14,902 nucleotides of DNA, taken from NCBI GenBank assembly GCA_028291445.1, contig JAQGIA010000377.1, positions 1 to 14,902 on the forward strand. Direction: 5' to 3'. The first letter of the stretch is position 1, and every line of letters starts with the position of its first letter. This document shows positions 1 through 7,541 of the stretch, piece by piece. The notes under the pieces are model-generated. The model was not told the origin of the DNA. It did not search any database and saw only the letters and a program-made list of their open reading frames with translations. Source of the DNA: Belnapia sp. (lineage in GTDB: Bacteria; Pseudomonadota; Alphaproteobacteria; Acetobacterales; Acetobacteraceae). Position numbers and translations under genes: made by a program.

Positions 1-1560
1 AGCGAGGCAGCGCACCAGCAGCAGGCCGACATGGCGGACAGCCCCTGGCGCCTGCCGCCGCTCTCGCTGCTCGATCCGCCGCCGGCCCGCCGCGTCGGCC
101 GGCCATCCGAGGATGCGTTGCAGTCCAATGCCCGGCTGCTGGAACAGGTGCTGGAGGATTACGGCGTGCGCGGCCGCATCGCTGCGATCAACCCCGGCCC
201 GGTGGTCACGCTCTATGAGCTGGAACCCGCCGCCGGCACCAAGGCATCGCGCGTCATCGGCCTGGCCGACGACATTGCCCGCAACATGCATGTGACGGCG
301 GTACGCATCGCCACGGTCTCCGGCCGCAACGTCATCGGCATCGAGCTGCCGAACGCCAAGCGGGAGACGGTCTATTTCAGCGAGTCCATGGCGGCCGAGG
401 AATGGGCCCACCATCCTGGCCGGCTGCCGCTGGCGTTGGGCAAGGACATCGGCGGCAACGCCGTCATCGCCGACCTCGCCCGGATGCCGCATCTGCTGAT
501 TGCCGGTACCACCGGTTCGGGCAAATCGGTCGCCATCAACACCATGATCCTCAGCCTGCTGTGGCGGTTCAGCCCGGATGAGTGCCGCTTCATCATGATC
601 GACCCGAAGATGCTGGAGCTGTCGGTTTATGACCGCATTCCGCATCTGCTGGCGCCGGTGGTGACCGAGCCGCCCAAGGCAATCGGCGCGCTGAAATGGA
701 CCGTGCGGGAGATGGAAAAGCGCTACCGCGCCATGTCCCAGCTCGGCGTCCGCAATATCGGCGGCTACAACGACAAGGTGACCGAGGCCCGCCGCCGCGG
801 CGAGGTGCTGACCCGCCGGGTGCAGACCGGCTTTGACCCGGAAACCGGCAAGCCGGTCTTCGAGGATCAGCCGCTGGCCCTCGCCCCGCTGCCGATGATC
901 GTCGTCGTCATCGACGAGATGGCCGACCTGATGATCGTCGCCGGCAAGGAGATCGAGGCGGCCGTGCAGCGGCTGGCGCAGATGGCCCGCGCCGCCGGCA
1001 TCCATGTCATCATGGCGACGCAGCGCCCCTCGGTGGATGTCATCACCGGCACCATCAAGGCGAATTTTCCGACGCGCATCAGCTTCCAGGTCACCTCGAA
1101 GATCGACAGCCGCACCATCCTGGGCGAGCAGGGCGCCGAACAGCTGCTGGGCCAGGGCGACATGCTGCACATGGCCGGCGGCAGCCGTGTCGCCCGCGTG
1201 CACGGCCCCTTCGTCTCCGACACCGAGGTGGAGAAGGTGGTCGAGTTCCTCCGCGCCCAGGGCGAGCCCGCCTACGTGGAGGAGGTTACCGAGGCCGAGG
1301 AGGATCTCGATGGCGGCGACGGTGGCCTTTCGGGCATCGCCGGCGCCGGGGAGGGCGAGAAGGGCCTGGTCGACCAGGCCGTCTCGCTGGTGACACGGGA
1401 GGGCAAGGCCAGCACCTCCTTCATCCAGCGCCATCTCAACATCGGCTACAACCGCGCCGCCAAGCTGATCGAGCAGATGGAGAAGGAGGGCGTGGTCGGC
1501 CCGGCCAACCATGTCGGCAAGCGGGAAGTGCTGACCCGCCGGTCCGACGACGATGATTGA
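1..1560 (+). CDS. ftsK: FtsK/SpoIIIE-family DNA translocase, 5' end outside the window
   Basis: This is the motor part of a septum-anchored DNA pump that moves chromosome termini through the closing division septum and activates XerCD recombination at dif. The frame is open from base 1, so the ATG at 31 is probably internal and the membrane-spanning N-terminus lies upstream. Counting from that ATG, the alpha/beta ATPase region has Walker A GTTGSGKS at about 159-166 and Walker B VVVIDE ending at D295-E296. The typical [19 protein letters not shown] stretch follows. A winged-helix gamma domain, the DNA-orientation reader, occupies about 440-505 ([19 protein letters not shown]). An acidic, Gly-rich linker separates motor and gamma domain, as usual in the family. 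The C-terminus is complete, ending in Asp residues. The next plus-strand gene starts about 47 bases later. The family assignment is secure; the full length and true start cannot be seen. Confidence 0.96.
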   Translation, partial: SEAAHQQQADMADSPWRLPPLSLLDPPPARRVGRPSEDALQSNARLLEQVLEDYGVRGRIAAINPGPVVTLYELEPAAGTKASRVIGLADDIARNMHVTAVRIATVSGRNVIGIELPNAKRETVYFSESMAAEEWAHHPGRLPLALGKDIGGNAVIADLARMPHLLIAGTTGSGKSVAINTMILSLLWRFSPDECRFIMIDPKMLELSVYDRIPHLLAPVVTEPPKAIGALKWTVREMEKRYRAMSQLGVRNIGGYNDKVTEARRRGEVLTRRVQTGFDPETGKPVFEDQPLALAPLPMIVVVIDEMADLMIVAGKEIEAAVQRLAQMARAAGIHVIMATQRPSVDVITGTIKANFPTRISFQVTSKIDSRTILGEQGAEQLLGQGDMLHMAGGSRVARVHGPFVSDTEVEKVVEFLRAQGEPAYVEEVTEAEEDLDGGDGGLSGIAGAGEGEKGLVDQAVSLVTREGKASTSFIQRHLNIGYNRAAKLIEQMEKEGVVGPANHVGKREVLTRRSDDDD

Positions 1561-1606
1561 TGCTGGGATTGATGCTGGCCCAAATACCGGACCAAGGACC
1601 CGCCCG

Positions 1607-2233
1607 ATGCACCGCTTTCCTGCCTGTCTCGCCGTCACCCTGGCCGCCGCTCCCGCCCTGGCCCAGGACCGGCCGCCGCTGATACCGACGCGTGACGTCA
1701 GCATCGCCTATCGCACCACGGCGGCCCCGCCGGGGGTACCATCCGGCGCAACCATGCGGATGTCCTGGCTGGTGGCGGAGCAGAAGCTGCGGGTCGACAT
1801 GCCCGGCGGCGTCGGCTGGTCCCTGGTGGACCAGCGCAGCCAGAAAATGGTCATGGTGATGGAACGTCAGCGCATGATCATGGACCTGCCGATCGAGGGC
1901 GGTCCAGGCGGCCTCAGCATCCCGAGCCAGGCGCCGGACAGCGCCCGCTTCACCCGTGCCGGTACCGCCACGATCGCCGGCCTGGCTTGCACCCTCTGGC
2001 GCTACGAGGATACCGCCGGACGCGGCGAGGCCTGCGTCACGGCGGATGGCGTCATTCTCCGCAGCAGCGGCACGCATGGTGGCCAGACCGGCACGCTGGA
2101 GGCGACCGAGGTGGCCTACGGCGCGCAGGACCCGGCCCGCTTCCGCATCCCCAGCGGCTATCAGTCGATGCAGATCCCCGGCATGGCCACGCCAAGCGCC
2201 CCGCCTGGGGCCGCCCGTCCGCCGGCGCGCTGA
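1607..2233 (+). CDS. exported protein of unknown function, DUF4412-like
   Basis: The product is about 208 residues. I place the start at 1607 because it gives a clean signal peptide (MHRFPACLAVTLAAAPALAQ, likely cut after Ala-Gln) and has an AAGGA ribosome-binding site 8-9 bases upstream. An earlier in-frame ATG at 1553 would overlap ftsK and bury the signal peptide. The mature part is mostly beta-strand-like. One segment (LRVDMPGGVGWSLVDQRSQK, then a run of Met residues MVMVMERQRMIMDLP) resembles periplasmic DUF4412-type proteins, which share a LolA-like shape. There are two Cys residues, at about 104 and 116 of the precursor, which could form a disulfide. The tail is Pro/Ala rich. It lies between ftsK and lolA, so an envelope role is plausible, but no function can be assigned. 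Its last 73 bases overlap the end of the opposite-strand gene. Confidence 0.75.
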   Translation: MHRFPACLAVTLAAAPALAQDRPPLIPTRDVSIAYRTTAAPPGVPSGATMRMSWLVAEQKLRVDMPGGVGWSLVDQRSQKMVMVMERQRMIMDLPIEGGPGGLSIPSQAPDSARFTRAGTATIAGLACTLWRYEDTAGRGEACVTADGVILRSSGTHGGQTGTLEATEVAYGAQDPARFRIPSGYQSMQIPGMATPSAPPGAARPPAR

Positions 2234-3264
2234 ACCGGCCGCGTCAGCCGCAGCCAGGCCAGCAGCAGGCGCGCCCGCGCCGTCTCCAGCGGCAGCAGCG
2301 CCGCCGGCAGCGGCCTTGGCCGCAGCAGCGGGCTGGCTGCTTCCACCGAGGCCCAGGCGGTGCCGAAATGCCGGGCGCCGAGCAGCCCTGCCAGCGCCCC
2401 CGCCGGCAGCCCAAGCCGTCCCGCCCAGCGCCGCAGCCTCGGCGTCTCCGGGGCGATGCTGCCGATGCCTGCCTCCCATAGCTCGCGCAACGCGGCGCGG
2501 CAGCGCCACCGCCGGCAGGCCGGGCCCAGCCGTTCCATGGCTGGCCCAGATGCTGTGCCAGCCGCGCCCACCAGCCTATCCCGCAGGCTGTCGATGCGGG
2601 CATCGCGCCGCCGCAGCGCTGCCAGCAGGCCATTGGCGCCGTCTGCCGGCACCGGCATCCCGGCCAGGGCCATGGTGGTGACGGCAAGACTGCTGGCTTG
2701 GTCCCCGGCCATGCAGGGGTCCTGCGGGTCGAGCTGTGCGGCGATCCGCCGCAGCAGCGCACCGTAGCGGCCGGCGGCATCCGGCCGCTGGCGCTCGCCG
2801 GCCACGGCCTCCGCGCCGGCACCGATCGCCGTCAGATGCGCCGTCAGCCAGTTGGGTGCCGGCACCGTCTCGGCCGTGGTGGCCAGCAGGATACCCTGTG
2901 GGCCAGCCCAGTCGGCGGCGGCGAGCAAGGCCTGGCGCCAGGCCCAGCCGGCCGCATCGGGCCCGGCAGGCCGGTCAGGCGGCACCAGCCGCAGCGGGAA
3001 GGGCAGCCGCTCGGCCATTCCGGCCACCATCGCCCGCGCCGCGGCCGCGTCGCCGAGCGGCACCAGAAGCACGCCGAAGCTGCCGCGCGCCGGCAGCAGC
3101 CCTTCCGGCGTCCGCTGCCGCAGCAGGCCGCGCAGGCACCAGGGCATCGCCGCCAACTCGCCCGAGATGGCGATGACGATCCGTGGCGCCATGGACGCGG
3201 GCCATACGGCCTGGGCCACGCGCGACGGCATGACAACCAAAGGGGACGGCAGGGAGGCGAACAT
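2161..3264 (-). CDS. degenerate family-2 glycosyltransferase-like protein
   Basis: This minus-strand gene encodes about 367 residues from an ATG at 3264; a GTG at 3327 would add 21 residues, and neither has a clear Shine-Dalgarno sequence. The layout recalls GT-A glycosyltransferases of family 2. A beta-strand near the N-terminus (PRIVIAISGELAAMPWCLRG) sits where these enzymes have VIPARNE. A later strand, ILLATTAETVPAPNWLTAHL, sits where they have ILTTDADSRVPPDWL. A third block (ALAGMPVPADGANGLLAALR) matches the usual GGFP..GED..F...L region. The acidic residues expected for nucleotide-sugar and metal binding (DAD and ED) are absent or replaced, so it may be catalytically inactive or a diverged paralogue. 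This is inference from remembered family patterns, without an alignment. No transmembrane segment is evident. It converges on and overlaps the preceding plus-strand gene by 73 bases. Confidence 0.55.
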   Translation of the reverse strand: MFASLPSPLVVMPSRVAQAVWPASMAPRIVIAISGELAAMPWCLRGLLRQRTPEGLLPARGSFGVLLVPLGDAAAARAMVAGMAERLPFPLRLVPPDRPAGPDAAGWAWRQALLAAADWAGPQGILLATTAETVPAPNWLTAHLTAIGAGAEAVAGERQRPDAAGRYGALLRRIAAQLDPQDPCMAGDQASSLAVTTMALAGMPVPADGANGLLAALRRRDARIDSLRDRLVGAAGTASGPAMERLGPACRRWRCRAALRELWEAGIGSIAPETPRLRRWAGRLGLPAGALAGLLGARHFGTAWASVEAASPLLRPRPLPAALLPLETARARLLLAWLRLTRPVQRAGGRAAPGGALGVAMPGICID

Positions 3265-3342
3265 AGCAGGGCATCCAATGCGACGGCGCCGACAGGATCG
3301 GCGCAACGGCGTCCCGACCAATATCACACAATCGATACGTTA

Positions 3343-3369
3343 TTCACATTTTAGAGTGTCGTTTATAAT
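3343..3369 (+). promoter_or_regulatory. candidate sigma-70 promoter for lolA
   Basis: In an unusually AT-rich patch of the 195-base gap between divergent genes there is a perfect -10 hexamer TATAAT (3364-3369) and a -35-like TTCACA (3343-3348). The 15-base spacer is short. It reads towards lolA, whose start is about 90 bases downstream. The same AT-rich patch may also serve the minus-strand glycosyltransferase-like gene, but I see no convincing hexamers on that strand. Confidence 0.5.
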
Positions 3370-3459
3370 CTTGAGACGCAATGCCCGTGTTGCATCCGGG
3401 TGCGGCCTTGTCTCGAACGGGACTTTTACTGCGCCCCGTTCCGGTCCACATGCTGCGGG

Positions 3460-4080
3460 ATGCACCGCCGTACCCTGCTTGCCCTTCCCACGCTGCTTGC
3501 GGCCACGCCCGCGTCAGCGGCCCTGACCGACCGCGACCGGGCCGATATCGCCCGGGCCGAGGTCTGGCTCGGTGCGCTCCGTACCCTGAAGGCCCGCTTC
3601 CTGCAGATCGCCCAGAACGGCGCCGCCGCCGAGGGCACCGCCTGGATCCAGCGGCCCGGGCGCATGCGCTTCGAATACGATCCGCCGGAGCCGCTGCTGC
3701 TAGTCGCCAGCTATGGCCAGTTCTTCTACTTCGACCGCCAGCTCAAGCAGGCGACGACGCTGCCGCTCTCGGCCACGCCGCTCGGGATGCTGCTGCGCGA
3801 CGAGGTGAAGCTCTCGGGCGAGGTCACCGTCAGCCGCGTCGAGCGCAGCGGCGGGCTGCTGCGCATCACCCTGTTCCGCACCGGCCAGGCGGCGGAGGGC
3901 CAGCTTACCCTGGTCTTTTCCGATAATCCGGTGGAGTTGAAGCAATGGGCGGTGATCGATGCCCAGGGGCAGGAGACCCGGGTCAGCCTGTACCAGCCGG
4001 AATACGGCGGCCGCTTCCCTGCCATTCTATTCGACTTCAACGACCCGCGCTTTCGCGAGGAACTCGGCATACCGAATTGA
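3460..4080 (+). CDS. lolA: outer-membrane lipoprotein carrier protein LolA
   Basis: LolA is the periplasmic chaperone that takes mature lipoproteins released by the LolCDE transporter and delivers them to the outer membrane. From the ATG at 3460 the product is 206 residues, normal for the family. A further in-frame ATG at 3400 would put 20 residues in front of the signal peptide and is unlikely. The signal peptide is MHRRTLLALPTLLAATPASA, cut before ALTD. The mature part has the LolA pattern: an N-terminal helix, TLKARFLQIAQNG, the GTAWIQRPGRMRFEYDPP strand pair, and GQFFYFDRQLKQATTLPLS. It closes with a hydrophobic strand region including VELKQWAVIDAQGQ and FDFNDPRF. The ftsK-lolA-xthA order is common in alphaproteobacteria and supports the call. 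No strong Shine-Dalgarno sequence is visible. The AT-rich promoter region lies just upstream. Confidence 0.92.
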   Translation: MHRRTLLALPTLLAATPASAALTDRDRADIARAEVWLGALRTLKARFLQIAQNGAAAEGTAWIQRPGRMRFEYDPPEPLLLVASYGQFFYFDRQLKQATTLPLSATPLGMLLRDEVKLSGEVTVSRVERSGGLLRITLFRTGQAAEGQLTLVFSDNPVELKQWAVIDAQGQETRVSLYQPEYGGRFPAILFDFNDPRFREELGIPN

Positions 4081-4086
4081 GCGGCG

Positions 4087-4124
4087 CCAGCGCATGACGA
4101 ATTTACCGTCGATTATGCCGCTGG
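4087..4124 (+). terminator. imperfect stem-loop after lolA, possible terminator
   Basis: Just past the lolA stop, CCAGCG (4087-4092) pairs with CGCTGG (4119-4124). The stem continues as CAT/ATG across one bulged base and then GACG/CGTC. The sequence after it is only mildly T-rich (TGTCTT), so termination is uncertain. It also lies in the leader of the next gene. Confidence 0.35.
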
Positions 4125-4160
4125 TGTCTTGATCGTGCCGCATTGGCGAGCGACCTTGTC

Positions 4161-4970
4161 ATGGTGATGAAACCCCTCATCGGTATCTCCTGCTGCGTGA
4201 AGGCGTTCGGCATCTTCGCCACGCCCAATCACGCCGCATCGGACAGCTACGTACGCGTCGTCCTTGGCCCGGTGGGCGGCATCCCGGTGCTGCTGCCAGC
4301 CGCCGGCGAGGCGTTGGTCCCCGAAATCCTGCCGCGGCTGGATGGGCTGATCCTCACCGGCAGCCGGTCCAACGTCTGCCCGGACTACTACGAGGGGCCG
4401 CCGCATGCCGAGGGCACGCCCGAGGACCGGGAGCGCGACGCGACCACCTTGCCCCTGATCCGCGCCGCGATCGCCGCCGGCCTGCCGGTACTGGCCATCT
4501 GCCGTGGCTTCCAGGAGCTGAACGTGGCGCTGGGCGGCAGCCTCGACCAGCGCATCCAGGACCTGCCGGGCCGCATCGACCATTCCACCCCTTCCGACCA
4601 GAAGCTGCCGCGCATCCGGGTCGCCAAGGCGCATGGGGTGCGGCTGGTGCCGGGCAGCCTGTTGGCGGATATCGCCAGCGCCACGGATATTCCGGTGAAT
4701 TCCCTGCACAACCAGGGAATTGCCCGGCTGGCGCCCCGGCTGGTACCGGAGGGCTGGGCCCCCGATGGCACGGTCGAGGCGGTGCGTGTGCGTGACGCCA
4801 TCGGCTTCGCCTATGGGGTGCAATGGCATCCGGAATACGACTGGGAACGCGACAGCGTCAGCCGCGGTCTACTGGAACGCTTCGGCGAGGCGGCTGAAAC
4901 CTGGGCAGCGCGGCGGCAGGCTCAACAGGCGGGTGTATCCCAACCTGGGATTCCCCAGGCTGCGGAATAG
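4161..4970 (+). CDS. gamma-glutamyl-gamma-aminobutyrate hydrolase family (peptidase C26, PuuD-like)
   Basis: This is a class-I glutamine-amidotransferase-fold hydrolase of the kind that cleaves gamma-glutamyl amides, for example gamma-glutamyl-GABA in putrescine breakdown. The substrate here is inferred from family only. From the ATG at 4161 the product is 269 residues (MVMKPLIGISC). A TTG six codons earlier and an ATG two codons later are also possible. The nucleophile elbow AICRGFQELN places catalytic Cys at 114. The other two triad members are in QWHPEYDW (His223, Glu225). The oxyanion-side motif LDGLILTGSRSNVCPDYY, the NSLHNQGI strand and the Arg/Glu-rich PEDRERDATTLPLI helix are all typical. 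No other polyamine genes are nearby. The last 25 or so residues are Gln/Ala-rich and look like an unstructured tail. Confidence 0.88.
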   Translation: MVMKPLIGISCCVKAFGIFATPNHAASDSYVRVVLGPVGGIPVLLPAAGEALVPEILPRLDGLILTGSRSNVCPDYYEGPPHAEGTPEDRERDATTLPLIRAAIAAGLPVLAICRGFQELNVALGGSLDQRIQDLPGRIDHSTPSDQKLPRIRVAKAHGVRLVPGSLLADIASATDIPVNSLHNQGIARLAPRLVPEGWAPDGTVEAVRVRDAIGFAYGVQWHPEYDWERDSVSRGLLERFGEAAETWAARRQAQQAGVSQPGIPQAAE

Positions 4971-5039
4971 GATTCCATGCACGGTTGCGCGATTTGGCTG
5001 GTTTGGCGCAGTCGTTCCGCCTTGCCGCGTAAACGCCTT

Positions 5040-5068
5040 TTGCTTTGGCATGAGTCGGGCGCTATACT
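5040..5068 (+). promoter_or_regulatory. candidate sigma-70 promoter of the small RNA gene
   Basis: TTGCTT (5040-5045) and TATACT (5063-5068) are separated by exactly 17 bases, close to the ideal sigma-70 layout. The expected start, around 5074-5076, coincides with the first base pair of a hairpin series that ends in a strong terminator. This argues for an independent transcription unit, separate from read-through of the upstream hydrolase gene. Confidence 0.6.
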
Positions 5069-5073
5069 CGCTA

Positions 5074-5193
5074 GACCAGCAGCCTGAAAAGCTGGTGGTG
5101 ATGCCCGGTTTCCCCTACCGGCTCGCCCGACCTTTCCGATCGGAAAACTAGAGTACCGGCGCCCGGACACCCCCCTGTCCGGGCGCTTTTTTT
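5074..5193 (+). ncRNA. candidate trans-acting small RNA, about 120 nt, family not recognised
   Basis: No coding frame makes sense here, yet the stretch has a promoter, four consecutive hairpins and an intrinsic terminator. Hairpin 1 is ACCAGC/GCTGGT (5075-5080 with 5091-5096). Hairpin 2 is CCGGT/ACCGG (5105-5109 with 5117-5121), loop TTCCCCT. Hairpin 3 is the 14-base palindrome TTTCCGATCGGAAA (5133-5146). Hairpin 4 is the terminator, with a CCCCCC loop. Two exposed C-rich loops could pair with Shine-Dalgarno sequences, as proposed for C-rich-loop sRNAs in other bacteria; that role is inference. It does not match 6S, SRP, tmRNA or RNase P RNA as I know them. A cis-acting leader for the FAH gene 140 bases downstream is less likely because the terminator intervenes, though conditional termination cannot be excluded. 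Confidence 0.6.
5159..5193 (+). terminator. rho-independent terminator
   Basis: GCGCCCGGACA (5159-5169) pairs perfectly with TGTCCGGGCGC (5176-5186), giving an 11-bp stem with a CCCCCC loop. Seven T residues follow directly (5187-5193). This is the only textbook intrinsic terminator in the window; the T-run shows it acts on plus-strand transcripts. Confidence 0.95.
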
Positions 5194-5297
5194 GGTCGCC
5201 TCATCAACTTTTGCGTGAATTTTGGTTGAGGTCTGAACGTTAAGCAGTAAGTCGCGGATTTTCCCCTGGGCTTCCGGCCCGGCACCGGCACTGCTAT

Positions 5298-5324
5298 GCC
5301 TCCTTCCGGTTTCGTTCAGGAGGT
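5298..5324 (+). promoter_or_regulatory. hairpin covering the Shine-Dalgarno sequence of the FAH gene
   Basis: The ribosome-binding site AGGAGG (5318-5323), 10 bases before the ATG at 5334, is perfectly complementary to CCTCCT at 5299-5304. A G-U pair (5298/5324) extends the stem to seven pairs, with a 13-base loop. In the mRNA this would hide the ribosome-binding site and could damp translation or make it depend on temperature, a ligand or an sRNA. The pairing is seen in the sequence; the regulatory effect is inferred. Confidence 0.5.
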
Positions 5325-5333
5325 TTCCGCGGC

Positions 5334-6020
5334 ATGCCCGATTACGTCATCGCTCCGCCGGCGGTATCCGCCGTACCTATCAAGGGCAGCACCCAGCTGT
5401 TTCCGGTCCGCCGTATTTTCTGCGTCGGCCGCAATTACGCCGAGCATGCGATCGAGATGGGCTCCGACCCGACCCGTGAGCCGCCGTTCTATTTCACGAA
5501 GCCGGCCGATGCGCTGGTGACCGGCGGCGCCGACATGCCCTATCCGCCGGCTTCCAAGTCGCTGCATCATGAGATGGAGCTGGTCGTCGCCATCGGCACC
5601 GGCGGCGCCAATATCAGCGTCGAGGATGCGCTGAAGCACGTCTGGGGCTATTGCTGCGGCCTCGACATGACCCGGCGGGATCTGCAGAACGAGGCCAAGA
5701 AGACCGGCCGCCCCTGGGATATGGGGAAGGGTTTCGATCGTTCGGCCCCGATGGGCGACCTCATCCCCGCCGCCAGCTTCGACCCCTCGAAGGGTAAGAT
5801 CGAGCTGAAGGTGAACGGCAAGGTCACCCAGGTTTCCGACCTGGCGAAGCTGATCTGGTCGGTGCCGGAGGTGATCTCCAACCTGTCCCACCTCGTCACC
5901 CTGGCGCCCGGCGACCTCATCATGACCGGCACGCCGGAAGGCGTGGCGGCGGTGGTGAAGGGCGATGTGCTGGAAGGCATGGTCGAGGGTGTCGGCGAAG
6001 TCCGTACCAGGATCGTCTGA
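5334..6020 (+). CDS. fumarylacetoacetate hydrolase (FAH) family protein
   Basis: This is a metal-dependent C-C bond hydrolase/decarboxylase of the FAH superfamily, which includes fumarylpyruvate hydrolase and FAHD1-type oxaloacetate decarboxylase. The 228-residue length fits the short, single-domain FAHD1-like class. The divalent-metal ligands are visible as [11 protein letters not shown] (Glu80, Glu82) and [10 protein letters not shown] (Asp111). [10 protein letters not shown] contains the likely catalytic His38, and [10 protein letters not shown] carries the conserved lysine/phenylalanine loop. [16 protein letters not shown] is the family's C-terminal signature. The ATG at 5334 is preceded by a full AGGAGG site that is itself inside a hairpin. 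xthA starts two bases after the stop, so the two are almost certainly co-transcribed. The exact substrate cannot be told from sequence; aromatic or pyruvate-derived diketo acids are the likely class. Confidence 0.93.
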   Translation: MPDYVIAPPAVSAVPIKGSTQLFPVRRIFCVGRNYAEHAIEMGSDPTREPPFYFTKPADALVTGGADMPYPPASKSLHHEMELVVAIGTGGANISVEDALKHVWGYCCGLDMTRRDLQNEAKKTGRPWDMGKGFDRSAPMGDLIPAASFDPSKGKIELKVNGKVTQVSDLAKLIWSVPEVISNLSHLVTLAPGDLIMTGTPEGVAAVVKGDVLEGMVEGVGEVRTRIV

Positions 6021-6022
6021 GC

Positions 6023-6862
6023 ATGCCGGCCACGCCCGCCATCGCCGCCACCCGGCAGGCGTTGCGCATCGTCACCTGGAACATCAATTCCGTCCGACTG
6101 CGGCGCCCGCTGCTGGCCGAGTTGGTGGCGGCGCTCGACCCCGACGTGCTGTGCCTGCAGGAGACCAAGTGCCCGGACGAGCATTTCCCGCTCGACGATA
6201 TCCGGGCCTTCGGCTTCCCGCACATCGCCCATCGGGGGATGAAGGGCTACAACGGGGTCGCCATTCTCTCGCGCATCCCCTTCCGGCTTCGTGCCGATGA
6301 TCCGAATTGGTGCGCGAAGGGCGACTGCCGGCATATCGGGGTGGAACTGGATGTCCCCGGCGGGCCGATCGAGCTGCATGATTTCTATGTCCCGGCCGGT
6401 GGCGATGAGCCGGACATCACGATCAATCCGAAATTCGCCCATAAGCTGGACTTCCTCGCCGAGGCCACCGCCTGGATGGCTGCGCGTGGTCCGGCGAAAC
6501 GCAGCGTGATGCTGGGCGACCTCAACATCGCCCCGCTGGAGCATGACGTCTGGAGCCACAAGGCGCTGCTGAAGGTCGTCTCCCATACCCCGGTGGAGAT
6601 CGCGGCGCTCACCGCCTGGCAGGCTGCCGGCGCGTGGCACGATGCGGTCCGCCATTTCGTACCGGCCGACCAGAAGCTCTATTCGTGGTGGTCCTACCGC
6701 GCGAAGGATTGGGCGGCGGCCGACCGGGGGCGCCGGCTGGACCATATCTGGGTCAGCCAGGATCTGGCCGGCTCGCTCAGCCGGCACGAAATCCTGAAGC
6801 CGGCCCGCGCCTGGCCTCAGGCTAGCGACCATGTGCCGGTCATGATCGAGCTTTCGCTGTGA
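6023..6862 (+). CDS. xthA: exodeoxyribonuclease III / AP endonuclease
   Basis: ExoIII repairs DNA in the cytoplasm by cutting 5' of abasic sites and by 3'-5' exonuclease and 3'-phosphodiesterase action. The 279-residue product contains every catalytic block of the EEP-fold family: TWNINS (Asn20), LQETK (Glu48), DFYVPAGG (Tyr122), GDLNIAP (Asp166, Asn168), YSWWSYR, RRLDHIW (Asp240) and ASDHVPV (Asp269-His270). These correspond to the known E. coli ExoIII residues. The N-terminus has about 14 extra residues before the core beta-strand. The start at 6023 is two bases after the FAH stop, with AGGA about 10 bases ahead inside the upstream gene. tsaB follows 19 bases later, so FAH, xthA, tsaB and rimI probably form one transcript. 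Confidence 0.96.
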   Translation: MPATPAIAATRQALRIVTWNINSVRLRRPLLAELVAALDPDVLCLQETKCPDEHFPLDDIRAFGFPHIAHRGMKGYNGVAILSRIPFRLRADDPNWCAKGDCRHIGVELDVPGGPIELHDFYVPAGGDEPDITINPKFAHKLDFLAEATAWMAARGPAKRSVMLGDLNIAPLEHDVWSHKALLKVVSHTPVEIAALTAWQAAGAWHDAVRHFVPADQKLYSWWSYRAKDWAAADRGRRLDHIWVSQDLAGSLSRHEILKPARAWPQASDHVPVMIELSL

Positions 6863-6881
6863 CCTGGGCCGCCTGACCTCC

Positions 6882-7541
6882 ATGCCGCGCATCCTGGCGC
6901 TCGATGCTGCGCTCGCTTGCTGCTCCGTCGCGCTGGTGGCGGATGGGGTGGTGCTGGCCAGCGAGTCGGCCGCCGGCGACCGCGGCCATGCTGCGCTGCT
7001 GCCGCCGATGGCCGCGGCGGTGCTGCGCGCCGGCGGCGCCCAGGCGCTGGATGCGATCGCCGCGGTGGTCGGCCCCGGCGGCTTCACCGGCATCCGCGCC
7101 GCCCTGGCCCTGGCCGAGGGACTGGCCCTCGGTGCCGGCATCCCGGTGATCGGCGTCACCACCGGCGAGGCGTTGACCGCCGCGGTGCCCGCCGAGGTGC
7201 GGGCGGTGCGGGCAGTCTGGACGGTGATCGACAATCGTCGGGGCCGGGTGCTGCTGCAACGCTTCCCCGCCGGCTCGCTGGTTGCCGCCGGTCCGCCCGA
7301 GGTCTTCGCCGAAGCCGAATTGCCCGACCCGCCGCCGCAGGTCGCCGTCGCCGGCGATGCCGCCGCCCCCATCGCCGCCTGGCTGGCCGCGCGTGGCTGC
7401 GATGCCATGCTCTGCGACCAGCGTCTGCCCGAGGCTGCCGCGGTCGCCGCGGTCGGCGCCCTGCGCCTGGCCGGCACCCTGCCGCCGCTATCCGCCCGGC
7501 CGCTATATGTCGAGCCGCCGGCGGTCCGCCGCCCGGCATGA
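6882..7541 (+). CDS. tsaB: tRNA threonylcarbamoyladenosine biosynthesis protein TsaB
   Basis: TsaB is the scaffold partner of TsaD, with TsaE, in the complex that transfers threonylcarbamoyl to A37 of ANN-decoding tRNAs (t6A). The product is 219 residues. It has the ASKHA-type N-terminal strand (RILALDAALACCSVALV), the diagnostic GPGGFTGIR loop at 64-72, and the ALAEGLALGAGIPVIGVTT helix-strand. The C-terminal ending PLYVEPPAVR is the typical TsaB tail (usually PLYVRPPDA). The middle region is Ala/Pro rich and diverged, as common in high-GC members. The stop codon overlaps the rimI start (ATGA), indicating translational coupling. The TsaB-RimI pairing is widespread in Proteobacteria and supports both calls. 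Confidence 0.94.
   Translation: MPRILALDAALACCSVALVADGVVLASESAAGDRGHAALLPPMAAAVLRAGGAQALDAIAAVVGPGGFTGIRAALALAEGLALGAGIPVIGVTTGEALTAAVPAEVRAVRAVWTVIDNRRGRVLLQRFPAGSLVAAGPPEVFAEAELPDPPPQVAVAGDAAAPIAAWLAARGCDAMLCDQRLPEAAAVAAVGALRLAGTLPPLSARPLYVEPPAVRRPA

Noticed and set aside
1436-2509. Minus-strand open frame across the ftsK end and the exported-protein gene
   Set aside because: No recognisable motifs, and it conflicts with a well-supported signal-peptide gene on the plus strand and with the glycosyltransferase-like gene in another minus frame.
4944-4959. Hairpin CCTGGG/CCCAGG near the end of the PuuD-like gene as a terminator
   Set aside because: It lies inside the coding sequence, before the stop codon, and has no T-run.
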